From a virus, in the IMG/VR virus record IMGVR_UViG_3300034018_000235, positions 1-21,472 of that record: a stretch of DNA of 21,472 bases; one strand, given 5' to 3'. Below, one piece after another: positions 1 to 7,255 of the stretch. The position numbers were made by a program, and so were the translations under genes. Numbering within the stretch: the first letter of the stretch is position 1; each line of letters begins with the position of its first letter. The notes under the pieces are model-generated. The model had not been told where the DNA came from. It did not search any database and saw only the letters and a program-made list of their open reading frames with translations.

Positions 1-1035
1 CTCCGTCCCCACAGTCGGTTCCCGCATCGGGCCACGGCGGATGGCGATGTAGATGTAGGTACCACCGTTAGTGTTCACCTCACCATTTGTAGACGTAACT
101 TGGAAGCCCGTGGCTGTTGGGTTGGTGTAGTTAACATCTTGCTCTGCAATGTTCGTTGCCGGACCAAGCCATTTGTCTCCTGTTCCTACAGGCCAGCCGC
201 GCATGTTATCAAAAATGCCCCAGTTTTCGGCGGCTGTCGCACTTTTCCACAAAACCCACTGCGGTTCCCACCCAAGGTTAATCACAGGCCCAGTTGTGCT
301 GCCATTCCCCGTATAACTCCCACACGCAATCAACCCATCCGAGCCATCACCAGACGGGCCGAGGGGATCGTGGGCGAAGAGGTAGGCGACGTAGGTGCCA
401 CCAGAGGCGTTGACAGTGGTCGCCGTTCCCAATGAGAACACAGTGCTTGTTGGCAGCGTATCATTCCAGCGAGTGTTGTCGTCTACCGTTGCAGCCGTAG
501 AATTCAGCACAAGGTAATCTGTCTCGGGTGCAACGGTGTTGCCACGGTGGTAGACCTGCCAATCAGCAGAAGCATCCGTGCGCTTGATGATAATGCAGCC
601 GGGAACGACACCAAGATTGTGGGCGATAGTGCGGTTCGATCCTGTCCCCGTATAAGTCACCACATCAAAAAAGCGTGGGGCTTTGCGGAAGGTCCATGAG
701 GCGTAGGTTGCAGAACTGGTGTTGGTGTTGGAATCTGCACCAAGGGAAAAACCATCTGCGTTGAATGCAGTTAGAGTATCCGCATCAGTAGCTTCTGCCG
801 CCGTAGAGTTAGAAATAAGCTCTTTGGTCGCGCCGCGAATGGTGTCAAACAACTGATGGGCTGTGGATGCACTACGGGATTTAATCCACGTCAGCCCACC
901 CTCACCAGCAAGGTCAATATCGTTGGTGATCGTCTGCGTGGAGCCGTTGCCAGTGTAGAGGTACGTTGAGAACACGTCCTCAATGGCCAGAGATTCAGCC
1001 GCAGCCGTTGCCCCCAGAAGCTTGGCCTTCAACAT
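1..1035 (-). CDS. Phage tail/appendage protein, DUF7483-like (3' end off window)
   Basis: The frame is open for 345 codons from the ATG at 1035 to the left edge, so the C-terminus is missing. It reads as a virion appendage protein. About 40-residue units recur near residues 27-68, 128-165 and 241-280, each starting YTGxGS and ending in a W/hydrophobic strand, a K-[RS] pair and usually an RG. This architecture matches DUF7483-type tail proteins of marine phages. The start is fixed by a TAATG overlap with the stop of the upstream gene, which suggests translational coupling. The protein is rich in Ser, Thr, Gly and Asn, as is usual for beta-structured fibres. Receptor binding is possible, but nothing in the sequence proves it. 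Confidence 0.82.
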   Translation of the reverse strand, partial: MLKAKLLGATAAAESLAIEDVFSTYLYTGNGSTQTITNDIDLAGEGGLTWIKSRSASTAHQLFDTIRGATKELISNSTAAEATDADTLTAFNADGFSLGADSNTNTSSATYASWTFRKAPRFFDVVTYTGTGSNRTIAHNLGVVPGCIIIKRTDASADWQVYHRGNTVAPETDYLVLNSTAATVDDNTRWNDTLPTSTVFSLGTATTVNASGGTYVAYLFAHDPLGPSGDGSDGLIACGSYTGNGSTTGPVINLGWEPQWVLWKSATAAENWGIFDNMRGWPVGTGDKWLGPATNIAEQDVNYTNPTATGFQVTSTNGEVNTNGGTYIYIAIRRGPMREPTVGTE

Positions 1036-1544
1036 TATGCGTCTCCTACGCGAGCGCCGTAAACCTGACCGCCGACTTCAAACAGTACGATGACCGTGTA
1101 GCCCGTCGTGTTCAGCGTGGGCGCGACACCGCCGTCCGTCTTCCACACAACGCCAGAGCCGCCGAAGGTCGCGTCAGTCCACGTCAGCGTGTAAGCCGTG
1201 CCGTCATCAACCATCAGCGTGACGGCCTCGCCGTTGGCGAAGTTGGTGGCCTTGGGCGTGCGGTTGGCACCCAGCGTGATAAGCTGGATTGAGCCATTAC
1301 CGGGGTCGATCTCAAAGGCCGCGCCATCGGTGATCGTGAAGATGTCCTCAAGGATGGTGCCGATGATCGCCGGATCGGTCAGCGTCTTGTTCGTCAGGGT
1401 CTGCGTGCCGGTCAGCGTCGCCCGAGCAGCAAGCAGCGTGTCAAGGCTGTCAAGGTTCGTGTTGATCTTGGTGCCCCAAGTGTCCTCGGACGCGCCGACC
1501 TCGGGCTTCACAAGTGCAAAGTTTGTTGTCGTTGTGTCTGCCAT
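1035..1544 (-). CDS. Tail fibre/appendage structural protein
   Basis: This 169-residue protein begins with MADTTTTNFALVKPEVG followed by W-G-T-K-I-N-x-N-L-D, an N-terminal module common in phage tail appendages and thought to anchor fibre proteins to the tail. Next comes a TGTQTLTNKTLTDP segment, a short repeat typical of fibre shafts, and then a beta-rich C-terminal part (residues about 70-169) with many Gly, Thr and Asp. It lies 12 nt after the Ala/Ser-rich gene and overlaps the next gene by 1 nt (TAATG). The family recognition is strong; the exact position in the virion is inferred. Confidence 0.8.
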   Translation of the reverse strand: MADTTTTNFALVKPEVGASEDTWGTKINTNLDSLDTLLAARATLTGTQTLTNKTLTDPAIIGTILEDIFTITDGAAFEIDPGNGSIQLITLGANRTPKATNFANGEAVTLMVDDGTAYTLTWTDATFGGSGVVWKTDGGVAPTLNTTGYTVIVLFEVGGQVYGARVGDA

Positions 1545-1556
1545 TTTGAGCGGCCC

Positions 1557-2252
1557 TTATGCTGCTTTGGTCCAGATTTCGCTTGTATCAGGCTGCGGCG
1601 TCCATGTTTCCGCCGTATCCTGCACAGGCTCCCACTTCTTAATAGATGCTGCCGACACTATACACGAAATTGCAGCAAGCGCACTACCTAAGCGCACGCG
1701 CTGCAAAGACGCGCTGGAAGTGACAGCGCATGCCGATGAAACAGACACGTTCACCGAGAAAACCGTCGAGACGGACGTTGTAAAGGCCGCCGTTGCCGTG
1801 GCAGAAATATTGCGTTCCCGATCCGCATCAAGCGAAACTGTAGCCGCCGACGACACCGGGGCCTCAACCTCGCGCAACCGCTGTGCGCTTACAGACGCGG
1901 ATGCCGTGATTGTGATGGCGGCCCCGTCGAACCCATAGGCATTCGCGCCATATGCGCCACGACCGAAGCCTGTACGGTACTCGACCACGGCGGCATCAAT
2001 CACCCGATCTGCGGAGGCTGTTGTTGCAGACGCAACAGAGGCAACCGCGCTGGCCGAGCGCAAGACCTGCATTGAAACCGTTGCCGCCGAGGTTGCGGAT
2101 GCAGCGGCTGATACATCAAACCGCTTGCCTGCCAGCACAGAAGCGGTAACAGCGACCGAAGCCGACGCCGAAGCGTCTTTGACTTCGCCGCTGAGGCCAT
2201 ACGAGTCTAAGCCGTATGTGCCTGTACCGAATGCTGTACGGTAGACCGCCAC
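1557..2252 (-). CDS. Ala/Ser-rich repeat virion protein
   Basis: The 231-residue product is dominated by Ala, Ser, Val and Thr. A 18-residue unit occurs twice, at residues 3-20 (VYRTAFGTGTYGLDSYGL) and 91-108 (EYRTGFGRGAYGANAYGF), each followed by a long low-complexity Ala/Ser/Val stretch with isolated Arg-Glu or Lys-Arg patches. The C-terminus carries a doubled DT[AS]E[TI]WT motif (about residues 212-228), a tail end I have seen in marine-phage virion proteins. It lies between a tail-type protein and a fibre protein, so a virion role is likely. No enzymatic motif is visible. Low-complexity sequence makes homology calls unreliable. Confidence 0.7.
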   Translation of the reverse strand: MAVYRTAFGTGTYGLDSYGLSGEVKDASASASVAVTASVLAGKRFDVSAAASATSAATVSMQVLRSASAVASVASATTASADRVIDAAVVEYRTGFGRGAYGANAYGFDGAAITITASASVSAQRLREVEAPVSSAATVSLDADRERNISATATAAFTTSVSTVFSVNVSVSSACAVTSSASLQRVRLGSALAAISCIVSAASIKKWEPVQDTAETWTPQPDTSEIWTKAA

Positions 2253-2262
2253 CTATCCAGCC

Positions 2263-2649
2263 TCAGTCGAGGTTGATGTCAAGATCGCCCGTCGGCACGC
2301 GCAGAACGTCCCCGGTGTCGATCACCTTAGAGGCGGTCAGCGAGGCGTAGGCGATCATGTTGCCAGATGTTGAGGCGTCGAACACAGCCGCGTGCGTGAT
2401 GGTGCCCCAGTTACCCGATGCAGTCGGGAATTCAATGGCAGCATTGTTCGAGGCGTTGTTGCCGCTCACGGTGAACGTGATGGCCTGACGCGCATAGCCG
2501 CTGCCCGACAACTCGGTGCCGCCGCCAGCTTCGCCCGGTGCAGCCGTGAATAGGCCGAGATACCAAGCGGTCGGACGCGCCGGTGACGGCGAGGATGCCG
2601 TCAGGAGGTACGTCAGGACGCTGGTTTCGAAAGAGTTGGTCAGTGACAT
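2263..2649 (-). CDS. Phage tail-type protein (MSLTNSFETSVL family)
   Basis: This 128-residue protein opens with MSLTNSFETSVLTYLL and continues with W-Y-L-G-L-F-T-A-A-P-G-E-A. Both are hallmarks of a common phage protein often annotated as a tail fibre protein. A Gly/Thr/Asn-rich beta region follows, and the end reads VPTGDLDINLD. The start is coupled to the adaptor gene by a TGATG overlap at 2649. Its place directly after the head-tail adaptor is the usual one for this family. The molecular role (tail tip, decoration or fibre) is not resolved by the sequence. Confidence 0.75.
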   Translation of the reverse strand: MSLTNSFETSVLTYLLTASSPSPARPTAWYLGLFTAAPGEAGGGTELSGSGYARQAITFTVSGNNASNNAAIEFPTASGNWGTITHAAVFDASTSGNMIAYASLTASKVIDTGDVLRVPTGDLDINLD

Positions 2650-3269
2650 CAGAAACTCCTGATTTTCATACGCAGGCCGGTTCCGCTGTGCCGCGCGTCG
2701 TTGGAAGAGTCGTTCAGGTTATCAATCGCGGATTGATACAGGGCTGCCCAGATTTGGATGCGGGCGTCGTCTTTGAGATACGGGGCCGAATGGATCAGCG
2801 CCCCGTAGAGGTAGGCGTCCGGCGCGTTGGTCAGGAGCCAGTTGGTCGTGGCCGAGTCCGACAGCGCAGGTATCTTGCCGAAGTATAGCAGTTCGCCCGT
2901 GTAAAGGCCATCAGGAACCGGGTACAGTTCAAACTGCGCCCCGGTCATCGCGTAGTAATACGGGCGGCCCGTGACGTTGCTGTCGCCTTCCTTGCGGTCG
3001 ATCAGTTCCGCTTGGCTGATGAGTTCCAGCCGCGAGGTTTCGCCGGTGGTCAGATAGAAGCGGATCGTCTCGACCCAATCGGCGGGGATGGCGCTGAATT
3101 GCGTGTCAAGCTGGGCGGTCGCACGGGCTTCCATGCGCCAGTGACGCAGCTTGCGCTGCATGTCGGCCTCGGCCAGCGCGATGAACGTGGGGATGACAGA
3201 CGTGAGATCGTCGCGGTTCAGAAAGTCCGCGACGGCTGTCTTTAGCGTGGCATAGGTCGTGATGGTCAT
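2649..3269 (-). CDS. Head-tail adaptor protein (SU10/P22 gp4-like)
   Basis: The 206-residue protein is rich in helix-forming sequence at both ends. It contains F-I-A-L-A-E-A-D-M-Q-R-K-L-R (residues about 29-42), then a central part with YYYAMTGAQFELYPVPDG (residues about 104-121) and a long Ala-rich C-terminal helix. This order is characteristic of adaptors that sit under the portal and connect it to the tail (P22 gp4 and SU10-type adaptor families). The start overlaps the stop of the DUF6321 gene by 4 nt. No portal or capsid gene is in the window; they would be expected elsewhere in the genome. Confidence 0.8.
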   Translation of the reverse strand: MTITTYATLKTAVADFLNRDDLTSVIPTFIALAEADMQRKLRHWRMEARATAQLDTQFSAIPADWVETIRFYLTTGETSRLELISQAELIDRKEGDSNVTGRPYYYAMTGAQFELYPVPDGLYTGELLYFGKIPALSDSATTNWLLTNAPDAYLYGALIHSAPYLKDDARIQIWAALYQSAIDNLNDSSNDARHSGTGLRMKIRSF

Positions 3270-3568
3270 TTCTTCTTCGCCTCGTTGCGGGCCGAAATGG
3301 CCTTGGCTTTTGCCTTAGCGTCCGCCTTGCTGCTTGCGCCCCATGCGTTGAGTGATAGCAGAAGTCGCGTGGGTTTTCCATCCTCGTCACGCTCGGGGCC
3401 GGGCATACCGCCCATCCGAGCCAAGAAGGACGCCCGGCGCGGGTTGTCGCCCGCCTTTACCGGGGCCTTCAGGTTCATTCCCTCGGCCTTGGCAGACGCG
3501 CGGCCTTTAGCGTTTAAGCCGCCGCTGGGCGACTTGCCTTCCTTACGCTGCCAAGCCGGGGTCTTCAT
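3266..3568 (-). CDS. DUF6321-family small phage protein
   Basis: The 100-residue protein is strongly basic. It contains T-P-A-W-Q-R-K-E-G-K-S-P-x-G-G-L-N-A-K-G-R, then L-K-A-P-V-K-x-G-D-N-P-R-R-x-S-F-L-A-R-M, and finally P-T-R-L-L-L-S-L-x-A-W-G-A-S-S-K, a combination I recognise as DUF6321, a family common in phages of marine bacteria. The function is unknown. The charge and the location beside the adaptor suggest nucleic-acid contact or a minor virion role, which is inference. It overlaps both neighbours by 4 nt (ATGA). Confidence 0.8.
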   Translation of the reverse strand: MKTPAWQRKEGKSPSGGLNAKGRASAKAEGMNLKAPVKAGDNPRRASFLARMGGMPGPERDEDGKPTRLLLSLNAWGASSKADAKAKAKAISARNEAKKK

Positions 3569-3714
3569 TTCTTCTTGGCCGTCTTGGCCGAAGCCTTGAA
3601 TGCAGCCGCAGTCGGAGCGCCCTTGGTGCCGGGCTTCCGCATCTTTTCGCCTGATCCGGCTTTGATACGGGCTTTCTTGGCGTGGATCGCTGCGTACAGT
3701 CCTGATTTAGCCAT
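3565..3714 (-). CDS. Small Lys-rich phage protein (DUF5872-like)
   Basis: This 49-codon gene starts at the ATG at 3714 and reads MAKSGLYAAIHAKKARIKAG, then S-G-E-K-M-R-K-P-G-x-K-G-A-P-T, and ends in a Lys run (AKTAKKK). The pattern L-Y-x-x-I-H-A-K-[KR]-x-R-I-x-A-G-S-G-E-x-M-R-x-x-G-x-K-G-A-P-T is a recurrent small phage protein, which I associate with DUF5872. The stop overlaps the DUF6321 start (ATGA), and the start overlaps the HNH gene by 8 nt. The high positive charge suggests DNA or RNA binding, but no direct evidence is visible. It is short enough to be missed by length cut-offs. Confidence 0.8.
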   Translation of the reverse strand: MAKSGLYAAIHAKKARIKAGSGEKMRKPGTKGAPTAAAFKASAKTAKKK

Positions 3715-4213
3715 TTTTCATAAACCTCACATCATTGCCTTCCTCGTCTTGCATCCAGCCTGCCACGGCGCGGCAAAACATTAGAAACTGCTCGCCTGTC
3801 ATCGACGATTTCATGCTGTTCACGGCCTTGCACACAAGAACTGTGTTCTCAACCGTGTAACCGATTGAATTGTCCACGCGCTCAACAGACACAGAAAATA
3901 AGCTGTTGGGTTGCAGTTCCATTTGTAACCCAGAATAGCAGCAAATTCCACCCTGAGCGTTCCACATGTCAACAAGATCAGACGCGGTTAGGCTGAACTC
4001 ATTTTGCCTTTTCCGCGCGTTGGTTCGACAAGACACGAGAAAAGTCGGCACCCTACCCTCGAACGTGCTGTATTTCTTGGCTCGAGATTTTTCGTTGCCT
4101 TCCTTGCAGCAAGACTTGCACCACGAGTGCAAACCATCAGAGGTCTGATGGTGCTTGAAGAAGAAGACAACAGACTGCTCCCTCTTGCACTTGTAGCACG
4201 TCTTGGTGTTCAT
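3707..4213 (-). CDS. HNH-type endonuclease with N-terminal zinc finger
   Basis: The 168-residue protein has an N-terminal zinc-binding pair (C6-x2-C9 with C32-x2-C35), followed by a basic segment and an HNH-like core: G-G-I-C-C-Y-S-G (residues 88-95), V-E-R-V-D-N-S-I-G-Y-T (110-120) and N-T-V-L-V-C-K-A-V-N-S-M-K (123-135). This is the arrangement of phage HNH endonucleases related to the homing type. The ATG at 4213 is preferred over longer in-frame starts because it forms a TAATG overlap with the upstream microgene. It sits inside a run of conserved tiny genes and its codons look more AT-rich than theirs, so it is probably a mobile insertion. Whether it still cuts DNA is unknown. Confidence 0.8.
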   Translation of the reverse strand: MNTKTCYKCKREQSVVFFFKHHQTSDGLHSWCKSCCKEGNEKSRAKKYSTFEGRVPTFLVSCRTNARKRQNEFSLTASDLVDMWNAQGGICCYSGLQMELQPNSLFSVSVERVDNSIGYTVENTVLVCKAVNSMKSSMTGEQFLMFCRAVAGWMQDEEGNDVRFMKNG

Positions 4214-4308
4214 TACTTCTTTCCCTTCATCATGCACTTGCCCATAGCCTTGCACTTGGCAGGGTTCGGGCAGCCTTTGCACGGGGTGAACTTCACTGGC
4301 TTTTTCAT
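4213..4308 (-). CDS. Cys-rich microprotein (CKGCPxPAxC type)
   Basis: This 31-residue gene reads [20 protein letters not shown] and then [11 protein letters not shown]. Four cysteines (10, 13, 19, 25) among many lysines suggest a small metal-binding knuckle, though that is inference. The F-T-P-C-K-G-C-P-x-P-A-x-C pattern recurs in marine phages close to the terminase. The junctions support it: ATGA with the gene upstream and TAATG with the HNH gene downstream. The function is unknown. Confidence 0.75.
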   Translation of the reverse strand: MKKPVKFTPCKGCPNPAKCKAMGKCMMKGKK

Positions 4309-4436
4309 TTCTTCTTCGCCTTTCCTGCTTTGCTGAGAGCAATGGCAATCGCCTGCTTTTGCGGCTTGCCGGATTTCATTTCCGTGCGGATGTTAGCAGA
4401 AATCGTCTTGGCAGACGAACCTTTTTTGAGTGGCAT
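4305..4436 (-). CDS. Small basic phage protein (DUF6496-like)
   Basis: The 43-residue gene reads [20 protein letters not shown], followed by [15 protein letters not shown] and a Lys-rich end. The motif KKGSSxKTISxNIxTEMxxGKPxKQAxAIAL is a frequent phage and bacterial small protein that I associate with DUF6496. The sequence suggests two amphipathic helices with a strongly basic tail. It follows the large terminase gene after about 40 nt that hold nothing recognisable, and it overlaps the next microgene by ATGA. The role is unknown. Confidence 0.8.
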   Translation of the reverse strand: MPLKKGSSAKTISANIRTEMKSGKPQKQAIAIALSKAGKAKKK

Positions 4437-4476
4437 TGTGGCCTCCTCTGGCGCGGGATGCCGCCACCCTATCACA

Positions 4477-5775
4477 TCACGCAAAGCCTTTCAAATTCCG
4501 CCTGATAGGTGCGCCCCAATCGTCCTGCGTTGCCATCCCGGCCTTGAAGATAGCCACCAAGCCAAAGGCATCGGCGGCATGGCTGGAGAAGTCATGCTCA
4601 GGCCCAAGCCCGATGCCGCGCACCTCATCCCGCTTTTCGTGATACCAGCCGAGAGCCTCGCGCCCGCCGCGCGTTGTCTCCTCGTTAAAGCGGATTGCCG
4701 GGAACAGGCGGCGCGTTGCGTCGATACGCTGCAATGCAGCACCGGCACCTTGGTTCTTCACCAGATCAACCACGAAGCCAGCCTCGCGCAGATAGGACAT
4801 GGGCGTAACGGCATAGACGCTGTCGTGCTTGCGCCCGTCGTGCGGCAGGACGCAGACGGCCTCCTCGTAGTCATTGGCCCGGAGCCAGTTGACGTGCGCC
4901 TCGAAGGGCTGACCTACGGCCTCGTAATAGTCCAGCACGCGCACCTCGGGGCCGATAAATTGCACGATCCAGATTGCCGTGGCGTCGGATTTTGATGACG
5001 TGCCGCCGATGTCCCAGCAGGCGTAGACCTTCATCAGCGGATCGCGCGGGATAAAGCCGATCCGGCGCTCAAGCTGGGCGTCGGTCAGATGCTTGGCGTA
5101 ATAGGCCCCTTCGAGGACGGTTGCATATTCGCCTTCCCAGATGTGGCCGTATCTCTCGGATTGGTTCTCCAAGCAATCCCGGCGCTCTTGCTCTAGGACG
5201 GACGGGAACCACGGATTGTCTGACCAGTTGGCTCGGACAACGACCGATCCTGATGGCGTGACAGGCCCGCGCAGAAGCTGGTCGATAGGATCGGTCGGGC
5301 GCGATGGGTTCCAGCTAAACCAAAGCTCAGACTTCTCTGCGCGGATTGTTGGGCGCAGGAGTGAGAGGGATCGGTCGGAGAGGGATTGGGCTTCTTCAAC
5401 CCAAGCCCGGTCGAAGCCTTCCAGCGATTTCACGCTGTCTGCGGTGTGATCCTGCATCCCTTGGAAGATGATTAGGCCATCGCCGGGCGTTTCGATCACC
5501 TCGCGGAACACCTTGAAGCCTTGGGCCTCGCCGAGGTTGTAGGATTGCAGGGTATCTTCGATCAGCTTCTTTGCTGACTGCTTGAGGGACTTTTGCACTT
5601 CACGGATGCAGACGCTGCGATGGCCGGGGAACATCAGGTGTTCTTCGGCTAGAAGACCTGCGAAGAAGCGTGATTTGCCTGAGCCACGGCCACCCCATGC
5701 GCCTTTGTATCGGGATGGGTTTAGGAGCGGCGCAAAGGCCGCTGCCGTTCTGATTTGCAGGCGGTTCTTAGGCAT
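4477..5775 (-). CDS. terL: Terminase large subunit
   Basis: The 432-residue protein is the ATPase-nuclease motor that packages DNA into the prohead. The Walker A motif GGRGSGKS lies at residues 28-35 and the Walker B with catalytic acids at about 122-129 (DRAWVEEA). The motor coupling region W-F-S-W-N-P follows at 152-157. The C-terminal RNase H-like nuclease shows CWDIGG (D255), PHDGRKHD (D313) and HAADAFG (D402), the expected acidic residues. Length and order fit PBSX/Terminase_3-type proteins. It overlaps the small subunit gene by 8 nt. Confidence 0.96.
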   Translation of the reverse strand: MPKNRLQIRTAAAFAPLLNPSRYKGAWGGRGSGKSRFFAGLLAEEHLMFPGHRSVCIREVQKSLKQSAKKLIEDTLQSYNLGEAQGFKVFREVIETPGDGLIIFQGMQDHTADSVKSLEGFDRAWVEEAQSLSDRSLSLLRPTIRAEKSELWFSWNPSRPTDPIDQLLRGPVTPSGSVVVRANWSDNPWFPSVLEQERRDCLENQSERYGHIWEGEYATVLEGAYYAKHLTDAQLERRIGFIPRDPLMKVYACWDIGGTSSKSDATAIWIVQFIGPEVRVLDYYEAVGQPFEAHVNWLRANDYEEAVCVLPHDGRKHDSVYAVTPMSYLREAGFVVDLVKNQGAGAALQRIDATRRLFPAIRFNEETTRGGREALGWYHEKRDEVRGIGLGPEHDFSSHAADAFGLVAIFKAGMATQDDWGAPIRRNLKGFA

Positions 5776-6184
5776 CCGCGTCTTTTGGCTGGACGATGAT
5801 GCGTTCGATCACCTGCGGCGTCATGGAGCCGTCTGAGGATGTCAGGTCAACGTCCTGCTTTTCGCGCCAATCGCTTGGGAAGCGGTTTTTCATGTTGAAA
5901 ATGTAGCTGGTCGGGTTGAAGTTTTTGGTTCCGCCAAATGTTGCGATGCGGCCCTGATCTTCCCACCAAGCCTGCGATTTTTGCAAACCTTCTTTTACGG
6001 CGTCGGAAAATTCAGGATGCGCTTTCATCCATTCGTTGAGCGTTTCGCGCTGAATATCTAGATCATTAGCCATTCCGACAAGAGTTTTGCCTTCGGCTCC
6101 GCTCTTTACGACGACCTCACACATTTCTGGCTTGTATTTCGTAGGCCGTCCGGCTGGCATGTTATCCTCGCTCTGTCGCTTCAC
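5768..6184 (-). CDS. terS: Terminase small subunit
   Basis: The 138-residue protein begins, after a short leader, with M-P-A-G-R-P-T-K-Y-K-P-E-M, the classic opening of phage small terminases. It then has a helix-turn-helix region (about residues 37-60, G-M-A-N-D-L-D-I-Q-R-E-T-L-N-E-W) and a central helical part with W-W-E-D-Q-G-R and P-T-S-Y-I-F-N-M-K-N-R-F-P-S-D-W, typical of DNA-binding terminase subunits. It recognises packaging DNA and activates TerL, whose gene follows with an 8-nt overlap. Start 6184 (MKRQ) forms an ATGA overlap with the gene upstream; the internal ATG at residue 9 is an alternative. Confidence 0.93.
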   Translation of the reverse strand: MKRQSEDNMPAGRPTKYKPEMCEVVVKSGAEGKTLVGMANDLDIQRETLNEWMKAHPEFSDAVKEGLQKSQAWWEDQGRIATFGGTKNFNPTSYIFNMKNRFPSDWREKQDVDLTSSDGSMTPQVIERIIVQPKDADA

Positions 6185-6363
6185 GGTGCAGATTGTCTGT
6201 CGCGCATTATACGCCTTTGCGTCTCGGAATGAAAGCGTGATGGATCAAGGATGCGCTTGGCTTCTTGCCGGGTCACTCCGAGCTTGCGTGCTGCATCGGA
6301 CACGCTGGTGTATTTTCCGAGAGGGCGGGGCTGTGAGCCATTGGGATGATGCGGGCTGGTCAT
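6181..6363 (-). CDS. Small HTH-like protein
   Basis: This 60-residue protein contains one recognisable helix-turn-helix-like stretch at residues about 19-39 (S-V-S-D-A-A-R-K-L-G-V-T-R-Q-E-A-K-R-I-L), with an A-x3-G-V-T turn. The rest is polar and basic. It is linked by ATGA overlaps to both the methyltransferase gene upstream and the small terminase gene downstream. It could bind DNA in packaging or regulation, but no specific family is recognised. Confidence 0.7.
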   Translation of the reverse strand: MTSPHHPNGSQPRPLGKYTSVSDAARKLGVTRQEAKRILDPSRFHSETQRRIMRDRQSAP

Positions 6364-7037
6364 AGGTCGAACCCCCCTTGCACGGGCTTTGTTGGTGGCG
6401 CTGCGACGAACAGGTCGGGTTGTCTTGTTGCCTCGTCCACACGCTTGCAGGCAATGGCGAAGTAATCCGGGTCAAGTTCGATGCCTGTGCCGTTGCGGCC
6501 AAGGCGCTGGCAAGCGACTAAGGTGGTGCCGCTGCCCATGAAAGGGTCGAGGATGGTTTGGGCGTTGGGCAGGAAGCCTAAGCACCATTCCATGAGGGCG
6601 ACGGGCTTTTGGGTGGGGTGTTCTTTGCCGCCCATTTTGTTGCAAATCGTAAACTTTCGCAGCGCGCGGTCTAAGCTGGTCCACGCCAACTCACCGTCAG
6701 CAAAATCACCGCCCATCAGCTTGTCCCAATAAAGCCAGCCTTTAGATGGTGGCAACAAATCTGCAAAGTAATTCCCGCCCCATATGACTTGTTCATCCGC
6801 CGCGGAAAGCATGGCTGAAAATGCAGACGCATCTGGCCGGGCGCTGTCCCATCCCTTACGCGGCAAAACACGATGGCCTCCGCCTATGCGGCCTCGAAAC
6901 CGACCGCCATCTTCCCCAATCCCATAAGGCGGATCAGTCACCACAGCATCCACCTTGCCTAAGAGCGGCATGACCTTCAGGCAATCGCCCAAAATCAGGC
7001 GTTGCCCGCCGATGCGTTCTTCTTTGATGATTGTCAT
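6360..7037 (-). CDS. DNA methyltransferase (N6-adenine/N4-cytosine type)
   Basis: The 225-residue protein has the catalytic motif IV TDPPYG at residues 34-39, HPTQKP at 140-145, and the AdoMet-binding motif I L-D-P-F-M-G-S-G-T-T at 163-172, followed by G-I-E-L-D-P at 185-190. The catalytic motif precedes the cofactor motif, which is the beta-class order. The ATG at 7037 is preferred because the methyltransferase fold begins there and it overlaps the previous stop by ATGA; the longer frame upstream is only the shadow of the neighbouring gene. It likely methylates phage DNA, perhaps against host restriction. No partner restriction enzyme is present. The target sequence cannot be predicted. Confidence 0.93.
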   Translation of the reverse strand: MTIIKEERIGGQRLILGDCLKVMPLLGKVDAVVTDPPYGIGEDGGRFRGRIGGGHRVLPRKGWDSARPDASAFSAMLSAADEQVIWGGNYFADLLPPSKGWLYWDKLMGGDFADGELAWTSLDRALRKFTICNKMGGKEHPTQKPVALMEWCLGFLPNAQTILDPFMGSGTTLVACQRLGRNGTGIELDPDYFAIACKRVDEATRQPDLFVAAPPTKPVQGGFDL

Positions 7038-7255
7038 CTCTTTACCGCCAAATATGCAAAGGTTGATCCGTAGGCCCGCTTGCAGAAGAGGAGGGCCAGC
7101 TTGTCGGTCTCGGCGCGTGCAGCCGCGTGGCGATGGATGCCGCCGCAGGTATGCCCGACATGGTAGACGATGCGGTCGCCCTTCTGCGCCTCGGCCAGCG
7201 CGCGGTAGAATGCGTCCGGTTTTGTGTCGCCGGTGATATAGATGGTCTGGCTCAT
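7034..7255 (-). CDS. Conserved small phage protein
   Basis: This 73-residue protein reads MSQTIYITGD, then F-Y-R-A-L-A-E-A-Q-K-G-D-R-I-V-Y-H-V-G-H-T-C-G-G-I-H-R, and ends with a basic strand-like segment. The K-G-D-x-I-x-Y-H-x-G-x-x-C-G-G pattern is shared by short proteins in many phages of unknown function. The ATG at 7255 is chosen over one 12 nt upstream because GGAGGGG stands at proper distance before it and the ATGA overlap with the preceding ORF falls there. The His and Cys residues could bind metal, which is speculative. Confidence 0.75.
   Translation of the reverse strand: MSQTIYITGDTKPDAFYRALAEAQKGDRIVYHVGHTCGGIHRHAAARAETDKLALLFCKRAYGSTFAYLAVKR

Noticed and set aside
1198-1938. 246-codon plus-strand frame
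   Set aside because: It is antisense to two well-supported structural genes; open frames of this length are common opposite Ala/Ser-rich GC-rich genes.
4330-4995. 221-codon plus-strand frame
   Set aside because: It is antisense to the nuclease half of the large terminase gene and to a conserved microgene.
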